Shown one piece after another: positions 23,891-36,754 of a stretch of DNA of 64,000 bases (its first letter is position 1; each line of letters starts with the position of its first letter). Under the pieces are notes generated by a model that ran no database searches, was not told where the DNA came from, and worked only from the letters and a program-made list of their open reading frames with translations. The stretch lies in contig CM072888.1 in assembly GCA_037013685.1 (NCBI GenBank), positions 8,661,034-8,725,033 on the forward strand, written 5' to 3'. Position numbers and translations under genes: made by a program. Origin of the DNA: Acridotheres tristis. Lineage: Eukaryota > Chordata > Aves > Passeriformes > Sturnidae.

Positions 23891-26800
23891 CTAAGAAAAT
23901 TAATTAACTAAAAATGTGGCTGTAAGGTCGTTTCAGAATTTTAAACTCTAAGATTTAAAATTTCTCCTGTAGGCACAGATGGAAACAATGCTGTCACTGC
24001 GTTGGCAGTGGCACTGGTTGCCATTAGTAACAGATTGAGCCCAGTAATCAGACTGGACTACTAATGGCTGCAAGTACACTTTGCCTAACCAGTACTGGCA
24101 GGAGGCTTTCCTTACAGTGATAAATGTACAAGCTGTGACTTGCATTTCATTTCCAACCTTGGCAAGCTAAAAGACTCTGTTAATGAATGAAGACATCTTT
24201 AAGCATGCGGTTGTATGCCAACAGCAGTTGGTAATCCTCCATATCCATCTTATTTTATTCCATTTATGATTCCACTTGTAATCAAGCAATAAATAAACTA
24301 CTGATGCTTGGCCAGCAATACCCACATGACCTTAGAAAATGTTTGAAATCTGAAAAAAAGCAAAATATGCTTGTCACTAATATTGCTTTCATTTTCAGTT
24401 CAACATGCAGATAAGCAGTGCATTTGAAAGTCATTCTGAAAACAAGCTGCGGCAAACTCAATCAAAATTTTTATTTATTATTAAAATTGAAGGGCCAAAA
24501 AAAAAAGCAAGAAAGCCATGTGAAATGGCTATTAAGACTAACATTCAGTGTGAGGTATTTCTGATACAGCTTATAACAGAATATATAAAACCCAATAACA
24601 AAATTTCAGTAAACCCCTGAGGTTTATTTATCGTGATACTGACACTAAAGAGGCTGAATTTACAGAAAGCTGGAAACCTCTGTTTGGTTGTATAATTCTC
24701 AGTATTAAAGGCAAAACTGTTTCTCTTCTCTTGTGTTAAGGAGAAAGCTAAGCAGATTAAAAAAAGATATACTAAATTTCAATACTCACCCCTGTGAGTC
24801 ACCCTGTGTTTGATACATTCTGTCTTTTCCTTCAGAATGTATAGTCCCTAAGGGCAAAAATGAAAGTGTTTTCCCGTTCCTATTTTTGCCTAGAAGGAAC
24901 TGAGTTGTTTCCATTCATTTAAAACTTGTCTGTTTTTTGAGTAAGGAAAATTATTGAGCAATTATTACCTGCTGCTTTTCATCTTACAGCACAGTTCAAT
25001 TTCACAACCCTTCTTATAACTTCATTACTATTTCTCGCTGTTTCATAATTCAATTAAATAATGAACAGCCTAGAACTGTTGTTTTTCTAGCTCTTTATAA
25101 TATTTTTTTAAACTTCAAAAATGCTTTGAAACTACAAACTCATTGTGGTCAAATAACTGTCTTAAGAGATGCTGCAAAGTTCACCTCACATTTGCATTGC
25201 AATCCTTAGTTAAATTCAAATATTTGAAGTACCTAAAAATGTTACAGAAGAGCTTATGGAACATGAAGGGATCTCTTTCAACATATAGCTAATAATTAGA
25301 AATGAGAAAACTTCCCCACATCCTCAAACTTCAATGAAAGAGAAGACTTATGGCAAATCAACACTCAGTCCATAAAAGTCACTACTGCAGGAAGCATTCA
25401 GGCTTGCATGTTTGTTTTTGGAAGCAGATTTTAATCTTTTTGATAAAAACATAATCTCTGCTAAGAATTTTAAAAGCCTTCTTACCATAACAGACCGTTT
25501 AGAGGTCATTTAAATCATGAGCATTGTGAACAATGTACGCGACAGATAGGAAGGAGGCTGATATATATTCTTCAAGCTGTTTGAAGAAAATCACCAGAAG
25601 TGTGGGCTATTGAGCTAAAAATAAAAGTTAGGGATATAAAACCCAAAATACAGTTTATGTAAACCCCAAATGAACTATTTTTAGGTGCAGTCAGCTCGGG
25701 AAAGAGCTGTTAGCTCCTGCATCTGCATTTTTTTTTATAAGCTTCAGCAAATCAAAATAGATTTCTTACCTGCTAGGTGTTTGTTTCTCCTCTCTGCAGG
25801 TACATAGCAAGAATTAGTTTCTTCTCAGTTCTTTTTCAGATAGAAAAATCAGTAAAAAGGTTTATTTCCCTCACTTACCATCAAAATCTGTAAATTTTTC
25901 ACAAAAATACTTAAATATTTTCTGTAGATGAATTGATATATAAGCTACTACTTCATCTACCAGCTAATAGAATGAGGATCTTCATAACTTATTCTGCCGT
26001 AAAAAATGTTTCCATAATTGGAAGTTTTGGCTTCATAAGGCAGTGTTTTTATGTCCAGCTGAAGAAAAAGGGTCACTGCTGAAGTAAGACAAATTAACAA
26101 ACACGAGTTTGTTCAAGATTGTTGGGGGGCTTTTTGTACACATGTATGAAACTGAAAAGAAATTTTGGATTTTTTGTTTTGTTGTATCTATATTCTTTTG
26201 TGTTTATTATATTTAGTAAATCTCTTGATTAGTTGCAGTGCTGAGAAGACACATTTTGTTGCATTCAATGATGCTTAATGTTTTGATCCAGACTCCTAGG
26301 GATACTGAAGAGATATTGATAGAGAGAGACAGAGAGGGAGAGAGACAAGGGGGGAGAAGGATAACTCATTAGGAGGTAAAAACTAACTAATTTGCACCAA
26401 TAGGAATAAAAATAACCACATTTTTGAAAATGTATCAGTTTAAGTGAGGTTCTAAGGAAATGTGTATACTTCTCAATTTTGTAGTGTACAACTATGCCTG
26501 TGGCAGTTAAAATAAATTTTTGTTCTACAAAAGAGAAAGTTTGGAATTTGTTACTGTAGAGCTTCTGCAACTTACTGATAAAAAGCTGTCCATCAAAAGG
26601 GTTGGTGACGTGGACATATCATCTCACTGGTGAGCTATTAACAACACAGATTGGTTACATGAAGAGTGCAGGAAGATAGCTTATCTTTGAGCTGTAGAAT
26701 CTAATGTGACTGAAAAAGGGAGGGGAATTCAAAAAAGGGCTTTTGAAATGGATCACTCACCCCAGGGATTTTTTTTTGTGGACTTGCAGTGTTGACCTCG

Positions 26801-27955
26801 ATTGAATCAGTTCATCTCTCTGAACCTTCATTCAAATGAAAGGAAGAGAATAATAAGATATATGTAATTCAAATTTTAAGGAATTTATTTTTAAGATTTG
26901 AAATTTAAGATGTGGCCTTTATTCTAGCAGTGCCTTCAGGTATTTGTGACCTTCTGGATAGAAAGCATATTATGAATCAACATTCCTCAACACTCACATT
27001 TCCTCTTAAGATGAACTCTTTCCCATAATCAGTAACAGCCTAGAGTGTTGCTCTTAAAAAGTACAGTGAGCCATGAAACCTCAACTAATCTATCAGTTAA
27101 GAATGAGCTTTTCACATTGAATTATTCTATTGATTTCCCTGTCTGAAAATTTACTAGCTCCTTTAATATATGCTGTACTTGCACACTCCAAAATCAAATT
27201 TGGCAGGTTTCATCAAGCAACTATAAGTGAGAAAGGCAAAGTGAAATCAACTTCATCTCCTCCATTCTTCTTTCTCACCCACATATGCCTTTGTAGTAGA
27301 AATATTCTGTAGGTGCCCTTTAAAATGCAAAAAGCTTTGACAAAAGAAAAGATTTATACCATGGCTTAAATTTAGATTGGAAAGCAAGAAAGCCTACAAA
27401 TTGTGCAGAGTATTTATTTACTAGGGAAAAGGGTTTTAGTGGGAGTCAAGGAATTCTTAGTTAACTTAAAGAAATCATTCAACATCAATTTACAAAAATA
27501 TTTTTTCACATCATTAATAACTGCTGTAATTTGGAGCTGCTAGAATGTTTTCTCAGATAAATCTTCCTTTTCAGAGATCTGATTATAAATGGGACCCCAA
27601 AATGTATTTGCTGACTGAATGATAAAAGTATGTTTAGTGGCAACATAGTCACAATGTGAGAATTAACCTCAAACTGAAATAATTTTTATTTAGTAAAAGG
27701 TTTGCTATTATTTCTTTTTTTTTCTGCCGCTTGGTATATGAACACAAAAAGAAGAACCCAGCTGAGTGTTTAAATATTTAACAAAGCAAAGTGATAGAAT
27801 ACCCAAGCTATTCATAAAGATCTGATGATTTTTCAGAAGCAAAAAGTAATATCTAGGTTAGAACACAGAGCAAAGTTATTGAGAAATACATTCTGATTTC
27901 TATTTTCTATGAATCTCAGCTGGGCAAGCATTTTAGACCTTTTTTCTTATTAACC
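23888..27955. other. AT-rich unique non-coding sequence
   Basis: No exon, RNA gene or known repeat recognised. A GA-rich tract lies at 26321-26360. A high-complexity segment at 25490-25760 contains the perfect inverted pair CATTGT-GA-ACAATG at 25522-25535 (SOX-type cores). A 101-codon minus-strand frame at 26265-26570 ends in an S/L/P-rich translation of the GA tract and is not a gene. Confidence 0.4.
26321..26360. repeat. GA-rich purine tract
   Basis: Irregular GAGA units with occasional C, ending in a GGGGGG run. It is a short degenerate dinucleotide repeat. Confidence 0.75.
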
Positions 27956-30900
27956 TTTTTTTTTTTTTTCCTTAATCTTAGCTGCTAAACAATTTCAAAT
28001 AAAGATAATTCTCTCCCCAAAAAAGGAAAAAAGAAAATAATAAACACATACTGAAGTTAAACCTAGTACTAAATCTAATCTTTAATTCCTCAAAGTGTTT
28101 ATGTCCAGTCAAGCAGACTTTGCTAGCAGAATTCAATCATTTCTTGAACTTCTCTTTCAGTGTATCTATCAGGATAGGATACAGCTATCCTGGCATGTGA
28201 AGTGTTTGATTTATCCAGGAGCCATGATATATGTAGGTTTTGTCTCCAGAAAGGGTTCACATGCTTAAAACTTTGACAGAACAATGACTTTCTGTTATGT
28301 AGCTACCAAATCAAATGTCCATCCTTGCTTTGGCTTAGAGGTTTCATACACATCTCAGGGGAACAATTTAATTTCTAACAGTGGGATTATAGTAGGATTC
28401 ACAAAAAATTCAGTGCATATGCTTGAGGAGTGGAAAAATGTGCTTCAAATATGGATCATGTCAGAGGCAGACCCCTCGCCATAGTTAGGATTCACAGGAG
28501 CAGAAGCAAGGTGACTTAACTTACCTGGACTATTTTTACTCACACACAGGCTGACCCATTTATAACTAGACAGCTTTCTAGTTAATTTAATTCCAAGCCT
28601 ATGCCCCGAGCTTGAGTGTAAGAGACCTGGGTTCACTCTCTTCTCTGCTTGAGAAGATCTGAATTCTTACCTTCCAGGAGAATATCCCATAAGATATTCA
28701 TGAGGGAGGAAAATATTTCCCCCCTCCTATTTCAGCCTGAAAGCTGTTCCACTTTGCAATAACTAATTAAATATTCAGTGTGCCAAAAAAACCACTAAAG
28801 TTGAGAGCAATTCCTTAGCCAAGGGCTACGGGTACCTCCCTTAAGATGAAGAGTCACAAATCCAGTTCTTGCTCCACTGAAAACCTTGACATGGTAATCA
28901 AGGAAACAAGAGCTACAATATTTGCTCTCAAGAGAGTGAAATGCTCTACACAATCAAAGGAAATAGGACACATCCTCTTTCCTTAGGCACAAGAGTATTT
29001 ATTTTAAGAGATGCACGTGAAATGTTTTGTTGAGCCTCTTCACACAAAACTGAAAATTGCCAGTGGGACTCCAGCAAGTCAATGGAGCAACCACAGAGTA
29101 CTGCCACCATGGGCTTCCTATAAATGTACTCTGAGCTGGAATAACACGTGGGAACAGCATATTTATCCACTTTGCTAGAAGAATGGGCTTGAAGAGTAAA
29201 AATGTTTATATAATTTAGAAAATTAATTATTTTGCTAATTAAATAAATTACTAACAGGGTTGGAGGTTACAAATCTTAAGGGTTATTGTTTGCTTAGAGC
29301 AAAGGAACATTAAAATGTTTAGTTCTTTTATTCTATAGTATTAATAACTGAGTGGTGATAATTAACATAGAAATATGCCTTTCCTTAGAAGCCTGAAAGA
29401 CTAAAATTATTTGTTAATTGGTTAACTATAGCAATGATTAATAATAAATAAAGGCAATCATATTTCTTTCCTAGGGTTATCATATGTGTCCTTTTAGCAA
29501 TTTATAATGGACCTCTGGGTTACTTGTTCTAATTAGTGGGTTGGGACACTCTTGTTAAACATGCACTAAGTAAAACCAATCTGGCAATATGTACTTTACA
29601 TGACATGAACCACCAGAACATTCCCACCAGCAGAGCACAGAGAACGGGCTGTTCTCAGTGCTACATCAAAATCTAATTGAATGGGAAAACCATGGAATTT
29701 TAAAGCATTGTAGACATTTGTACCCAGAAGCTATTTTTATTTTCCTTGCTCCTGTGGTTACTATTATATATTTTAAACTAAAACAGCTTAACAAATGATG
29801 GATGGCCAAGGAAGCTGTACAGCACTACACATATGTTACAGGACATTTATTGCTGTAAGTTAGAGCCTGTGGTCAAACCTTTGAAGATAGGAATATTTTT
29901 TTTTGACACCCAAAATAAGTCATAAGAGCAAATCAGAATTCCCTGGGTCCTAATAGATGTCCTAATAAAGAAATACATTTTTGCTGGCATGTTTTGGTTC
30001 AAAGAAAGTGTCAGCATGGGCCATGCCTAGCCTTGTTGTGTATTACAGACCAGTCCTCCGGAGAACTTTACAGTGTTAAGATAGAAATGTTACAACGTTA
30101 GAATCTGATATTAGGATGGATATGCCACTACTCTTCATATTGGAATAGTTAAAAAATGATACTCAAACTAATTTGCATGTGTGCCATCTTGACTGCAGCC
30201 CCCCCACAGCAAAGTGAAGGGGCCATAAATGAGGAAGAGGAGAGAGAGAAGAAATGGAAGAACAGAGGGAAAGAATAGAGAAGCCTTTATTTAGGAGTTA
30301 GTTTTTATATAAAACGATGAAAAATGCAAAAGAGCCTGGGGCAAGGAGAAATCAAACATAAGTTCAAAGACAAGAAGTTGGTCTTATTTATGATTTTTGG
30401 GATTTGTCTATCTAAGAGAAAATACATCAGTGGTTATGTGGCTGGAATTTAAGTGGCTGACTCGCTGACAACTGTATGTTTTGGACTAAAAAAATTCTAA
30501 GATCTTATCCTGGAGAAGAAAGGAAAGACCAACTACATCATCAGCTACTCTACGATTGTAGCAGAAGTGGTTTCAAGGTGTTCTCATTCTCAGATTTGGT
30601 AGCTTATTCAGTTCTTTTATTCAGTGCTCCACTGGAACATGTTTCCCTGGTCTGGGGAAAAGAGAGCATTTTAAATTTTCTATTCTTCTCTACAGAACTA
30701 AAGAAAAGCTATCATAGAAAGAACCTTACTACTTCAATTTTCAGAGATTGTCATCTTCAATATTAGTTCCTATAAACAAGAGTATATTAAATTCATGGCC
30801 TTAGTTCTGCATAAATATGATGCTGAATTGTAAGTTCTATTTTTTTCCCTTTATAATAGAAATCAATTTTAATTTTCACCCCAAAATTACTTTTGTCACA

Positions 30901-31400
30901 CGTTTGATTAACTGATTTATTGTTCACTGTTATTTCTTTAATGTGCCACATGTCATTGTTTAATGTGGCTTGATCATTTAGGACTTCTTTGTGAAGGTGC
31001 TGAGCATAATCCAAATTTAACAAAAACGTTTGAGCATGAAAACAAAACCACTGTTAATAAAGGAGAAATCAACCTATGCAGTTAACATTTTGAAGCCTCT
31101 TCAAAGCCAACAAACGACAACAATACTTTCTCATTTTAATGGAATCCCTACCTAAAACATAAATCTTAAACTGAAATGAGCAGTCAGGAATTTCAGGGCT
31201 TCAACTCTACTATTTTTTTTTCCCTTCATATGTTATCATGTTCCATTCTTTTTTTTTTTCTCCAGAAATCTGTTCCTTGGAAGTAGCAATGTTACAGCCA
31301 GCACTGGAGTAGTACAAGATCAATATATAAGTCTTGCGGAGATTTGAGGAAGACAGAGGCCTTTTATTTTATAAAATATCTTTCTGAATTTTCTTTAAAT
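27956..31400. other. Unique non-coding sequence
   Basis: Begins with a 14-T run (27956-27969). No exon or repeat family recognised. A purine-rich GAGGAA/GAGA patch lies at about 30230-30283, directly after a CCCCCCC run at 30199-30205. Frames of up to 96 codons (30476-30766) are unrecognised. Confidence 0.4.
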
Positions 31401-31446
31401 TATATGTATATATATATATATATTAAAAAAAGTAATATATATATAC
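31401..31446. repeat. (TA)n repeat forming an AT hairpin
   Basis: TATATATATATTA (31413-31425) and TAATATATATATA (31433-31445) are perfect reverse complements separated by AAAAAAG. The result is a 13-bp A/T-only stem with a 7-base loop. It may be a microsatellite that has mirrored itself or a weak cruciform site. Confidence 0.85.
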
Positions 31447-33080
31447 TTTCTTAAATGAACAGGTTTTAAATATGAAAGGGCTTTTTAAGCCCCCTTACCC
31501 CTCATCTTTCTTACAGGGTTGACTAATATGTTATGAGTGAATTAGTTTACTTGATAAGAAATCACCCTTAAAAGAGAAAGAATAAGTTGTTCCTAAATAA
31601 GAGCTGTAGCTAATTAAATATACATAATTTCATTCTTTCATTTTCTTTGGCAAAGCTTCTCAAGACTTAATATTACTTTAATCAATAAATTTAAAGTGAA
31701 GCAATAAAAATTGAAATTAGTTTTGAAAAATGGAAATTAAGCAAACACTTGCAAAGAATTCTGTTCTTTTGTCAGAATGCCAAAGCAGAAATATGAGTCA
31801 ACTTTATGAAATTTATTAGAGAATTAGTACAGTTACATGAAAGGGAAAATATGAAATTTTTCTGTTTTAATTATATGCCCAATTTGGTGCTATTACAGTA
31901 GTTTTTCTTGATTAAAACATTAAATGGGAACACTACATAGAAATATCTGGCATATTGACAGTTGGAATTGTTGAACGAGCCAGCTACTGAGGCCACTAAA
32001 GAGCACTCTCATCTTAATGCCGAGCACTTTGTTCTTTCTAATGGAAATGCATGTGAAAGAGCTCCCGGTAAAAGAGTGCCATTGAAGGTAATTTCATCAC
32101 TCACTGAATCATGCAACAATCATGTACAGCACAGATTCATTTAGGATCTTCATGTAACAATGCAAGGATCTGTAAGGAAAACCTTTGATTTTGTGGGTAT
32201 TTTTCTTCAACTATTTTTTAATCTATTGATAACAATAGGGTTGAGGTTTTTTCATTGATTTTAGCAATATTTTTCTTTGATCTTAGCACCGTAGATTTTC
32301 ATAACTGGGTAAAATTAGCAATATTACAATGCAAAGTTGTACTTGAAATGCACATACTTTGCTAATTTAATTATAAAACTCGGTAGCCTGAATGTTTTTG
32401 CAAATCTAAATGTTGTGAAAAATGCTTGTCAAAAGTCTTGGTTAGGCTTTTATACAAGCAGTATTCTTCCTCGGGTTCTCAGTAAAAAAAAATTATCTTT
32501 TGTCTAAATCCATGACATTTTAAACTGTTAAGCAGAAATATGCAAGCTCTTTAGCAATTGCCCTCCTTAGCCTAAGTACACCTAAGAAACCTTTGGATGT
32601 GTTCTCTGAGGGTATTAAGTTTTGGAGCAGCTCCTACCAGAGCATTGTTCCATGCCTGACACCAAAACACTGCTACTGTCCTTTTTGGACATGTCACTCT
32701 GCAGGCAAGCCAACAAGGAACTGTAGCTTTATTCCAGGTGTTTAAAGAGCTTAAAAATGCAACGGAACAGACCTACAAAACCATTTTTTTCTTCCCTTGG
32801 GCAAAGACTTGCTAAAGAGTTGCTCACCTTTCTGCTGCTATCCCAACACAGTGAATAATGGAGGGGAATATTCACACGTGCCATTGGAACAAGTTGGATT
32901 ACCAAGGAACTGGAGTACATGAGATGAGATGATAAAAGGCCTCACCTTACTCTGATGGAAATGTTACAGCTTATTACAAAGACTGTTTTTTGTTTTAATT
33001 TTTTCCCCTTCTCTTAAATGCAAAGCTAAACCAGCCTTTCTATCCTGCAGGGTGCAGCTGCTATGGGGATCTTTAAAAAA
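31447..33080. other. AT-rich non-coding sequence
   Basis: No gene recognised. At 31962-32087 lies a 126-base, 42-codon open segment flanked by AG on the left and by an AAG/GTAATT donor-like sequence on the right. The left side lacks a good pyrimidine tract and the peptide resembles nothing I know, so it is noted only as a possible exon in the findings. Confidence 0.35.
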
Positions 33081-33380
33081 TCATAGAATGGCAGAACGGT
33101 TTGGGTCAGAAAGAATCTTAAAAGTCAAGTTCCAACCCCCCTGCTATAGGAAGGGACACTTTCCACCAGATCACGTTGTTCAGAGCCCCATGTAATCTGG
33201 CCTTGAACACTTGCAGGGATGGGGAATCCACAACTTCTCTGGGCAACCTGTGCCAGGTGTCACCACTCTCACAGAGAACAATTTCTTTCTAATCTCTAAC
33301 TTAAATCCTCCTTCTGTCATTTTCTCTTTTCCTGTCATTACATGCCCTTGTAAAAGTTTCTCTCTATCTTTCCTGCACTA
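33081..33380 (-). mobile_element. CR1 LINE fragment, about 300 bp
   Basis: Starts with TCATAGAATGGCAGAACGG and follows the antisense CR1 order: a 'ttccaaccccc' segment, a 'gggacactttccaccagatca' motif in diverged form, 'ctggccttgaacac', then CAGGGATGGGGAATCCACAA, a 'ctctgggcaacctgt' segment, and a diverged ORF2-tail region ending near the 'acatgcccttgtaaaag' motif. It covers the 3' UTR and the last part of ORF2. The reading frame is broken. It ends by 5' truncation near 33380. Confidence 0.95.
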
Positions 33381-34518
33381 ATACATTAGCAATTGCCGTG
33401 TTATTACTTGTAATCTCATTAAGAAATGGGTGGAAAAGGATACTGACTTCAGGTAAATTCAGAAACCCAAAACCTAGCAGAGATTCAGATAAGCAGCACT
33501 TCACACCTATTCTTCATAGATTTAAACAACACATCAAATAACATTTGACAAATGACTAGTGAAGGATGAGCAGTAAATCCAACTCATATTCAGGGACTGA
33601 CAAAACTGGAGACTGTAAAAGAAAGGAAAACATTCAGGACAGACAAGAGACTCCTTGCTGGGGCATAAACCACAATGATTTTTCAGACTTAAATTTCAGA
33701 CACCTACTTCTGAGGACCAAATCTAAAACAAAGGCCTTCTCCCCATCTGAGAGATGTCCTCTCTGTGACTCCCTGCTGAGTTGCAAGGAAATTTATCAGA
33801 CTCATCAAGTATACTTGGAGGGTGTATGCATACTGTGTTCCCTCTCACTATCGTTTCTTTCTTTCTCGGCTCATTAATTCTGCATATATAAACCCAAACT
33901 GATTTTTGTCTATTACTATGACATCTAATAATCTCTTCTCTTGCACTTCTGAAGTCTGTATCATTATCATGTTTCCCCACATTGTCCTTGTTTCAGATAA
34001 TTTTCAAAGCAGCAGTTTTTATCTTTTCTTCCCAAATGCACTCCAGCCCTCTCATTTTTTTATCTATATGGATATTTTCAACATTTCTCAGCTAGTTATT
34101 CACTCCAAAATAGTAATTTGCTATTCCTGCTCTTCTGCAGATGTTAAGGACAACTGGACTAAGGGGTGATTCCTTCATCTCTCTGCTGGCTACAGTATTT
34201 TTGATCAATACCTTCTACCTTTTATTGCTTAATGGCAGAGTTCCCAATCAAGACAATTTTTTGAATTATATTTTCAGTTCAGAAACGCTGCACCAAGTGG
34301 CTTATTAAAGAGCATGTGTATTGCATACAGCTCATATACTTTGCAAACTAATATTTAATTCTGTTTGAAAAGATATGTCTTCACCACACACACCTGCAAG
34401 GCATATTTATCCCACCTGCACCCCGACCCAGATGGAGTTTTGCTGTTCTGGGATCAGGGAGCTGGCAGTGGTTGCTGATGCTAAAATGTGGAGCAGCAGT
34501 GAAGTAGAACAAAGCTGA
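33381..34518. other. Unique non-coding sequence
   Basis: No exon recognised. Overlapping frames of 85-103 codons on the two strands at 33566-34169 show no domain, and none has convincing splice or initiation context. Confidence 0.4.
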
Positions 34519-34620
34519 TGAAAAAAAAAAAATCAAAAATAAAAAGAACAAACAAAAAAAAGAAAAAAAAAGGAAAAAGAAACCAAGGGGAAAAAAAACC
34601 CAACAAAAAACAAAACGAAA
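34519..34620. repeat. A-rich low-complexity tract
   Basis: About 100 bases dominated by A, with scattered G and C and an AAAAAAAACCCAACAAAAAA segment near the end, similar in style to the tracts at 12214-12251 and 15855-15870. The F-rich minus-strand frame through it (34533-34916) is an artefact. Confidence 0.85.
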
Positions 34621-36713
34621 GCCCCCAACTGTTCAGATACTTTAGGCCTACTCCAGTGCTTTGACCCAAATAACCTGATCTGCAAATAGCAAATAACTTC
34701 TGTGTTCCAAATCAAAGGGGAAAAATAAGCTATTTGGGTCAGAGTACGCAAAAAAAAGGGTCTACCCAAATGACTAGTCTCCCGCAGACACTGGTGTGTG
34801 CTTATCTTGTGGATCTTTTTAATTTGCAATTTTCCCATGGCTCCAGACAGATGTGTCAAATAGATCTGAACATTAAAAACATTACCTAAAGCCACAGCAA
34901 TTTTTAATATCTCCAATAATATATTTATTTAAAATGCAACATTCTGTAAAACTAGCACGGTCTTCCTACAGGATCTAACACATGTGGATGATGGACTAAA
35001 AATAATTCTCTTGGCTTTATCTTGCAATTTCCACCCCATAGCTCACTTTGGTGTTCACTTAGTATAATGACATTGTCTCTTTCCAAAGTGATCAGAAGCA
35101 TCTTGACTTCTCTCCAAATCCAGCCTCTGTTCACTCTGGTGCATTACTCATCACTCCCAAAGGATTTTTTGAGGCTGTGCACAAGGGATGGGATTCAGAA
35201 CAAAGAGCTTACAAGCAGATTGCTTCAGTAGAATACAATCGTTTATAAATTTCCTATTCATTAAGTTCTACATTCCCAAGAAACGTTAATACTAAATTTA
35301 CACTCAATTCCAAGGACTCAGCTGGATCTCTATCATAATTTATAATGACACAGTGAGTAACTACCCCATTATTATAAAGAATGAATTAAAGGTGCAAAAA
35401 TTCCTTAGAAACAACCAAATCTGAAAGCACTCTCCAGTTATGTTCCTTAAAGAATGCATTTGTAATTTTGGCCAACTTGGGAGCCATTTGTAGGAGAAAA
35501 AAAATAGGTCTGGTTACATCCAGTGATTGAAAGAATCTTTGAAAACTTCCTCTTTTATACCAATTCCACTTCGTACACTTCATTTGGGACTATCATAAAG
35601 GTCGTATAATTTAATCATATGCAAATGTAATAGACCAAAAACGCCATAATTTAAAACATTTGTTTGAATCTTATTTGCTTGACTATTATAATTCAGGGTG
35701 TTCACAGAGATAAATGACAGCAAGAAGGATCCTATTATTCTGTTCAGGAGGAGAGACTGGGAGAGATATGAGTCATTTGGAAGAATGAAGAGAGTATGAA
35801 AATTTATCTGTAAGTAAGCAGCTTTTTCGGGGAGAGGCAATACTGAGAGAGACAAATAGGGAATTCACCGAGGGTGGGAAATACAAGTGATGGTTTCAAG
35901 GAAGTCACTTCACAAGGATTATAATTTTCCCAGTGAACTGAGTTGGAACAAACATAGCCATCCAAGTCCTATCACCTAAACCCACTAGGAGGGCTCCTGC
36001 GCCCATCATACACCTGCCAAAAACCAGATTTTGTCTGACCTGTGCTTGAACAGGTCTCACAGTGATCCCCCTGAACCAGATGTGATTTATTAAAAGACCA
36101 AAGAACTCAGTCTAGATGCCCGTGTAAGATATGCCTGTCAAAGCTGTTACAAAAAGCCAGTTTGAATGGCGTGGTACCCTGTGATGTGACAGTCTGCACA
36201 CATCCCTGCCCAGGACACAAACTTCACAGCGACCAGGAGCCAGACCCCAGCCCCCCCTCGGCAGATCCATCTCCTGCAGGATGAAAGATGCCTTTGAGTC
36301 CCTTTACACAGCCATTGGATGTCTGGAGAAATGCAGGGCTAGCAGTGATTCCTGGGGTGCCTTTTTCCAGTACCCACAGCACATAATACTCTGTCACTTT
36401 CTGAAGATGCTGTCCTTTCTTCCCCTGAATCCAGTTGCTTGATCCAGAAGGAAAAGCAGCGTGTCATACGTTTTAAATAAGAGAATTCTACATATTAACT
36501 CAGTGGTTTTTTTAAACATAAAGGACTAAGACTCTTACCTTAAGCAACCTTAAGCCAAATAGAAAATAACACCATGAGAAACACAATTCCTGGTTGTGTT
36601 AATTGGATGAGAAAATTATGTTGCTTGCATACATATAGCTGAATAGTTCTTTTAATCATCTTGATGTTATTAATCGTTTGGAGTACAATTTTTGAGGTAA
36701 ATGCAGGAAAGTT
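34621..36713. other. Unique non-coding sequence
   Basis: No exon or repeat family recognised. The segment at about 36160-36330 is GC-richer, with a CCCCCC run, inside an otherwise AT-rich region. The 91-codon minus-strand frame at 35580-35855 is unrecognised. Confidence 0.4.
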
Positions 36714-36754
36714 TTGATATCGTGTTTTGAATTATTGATATCTTGTTTTGAATT
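36714..36754. repeat. 21-bp tandem duplication
   Basis: Two adjacent copies of a unit beginning TTGATATC and ending TTTTGAATT lie at 36714-36734 and 36735-36754. They differ by one base (G against T at the ninth position). It looks like a small local duplication. Confidence 0.85.

Noticed and set aside
34533..34916. 127-codon minus-strand frame
   Set aside because: The C-terminal part is the F-rich translation of the A-rich tract at 34519-34620, and the rest is unrecognised.
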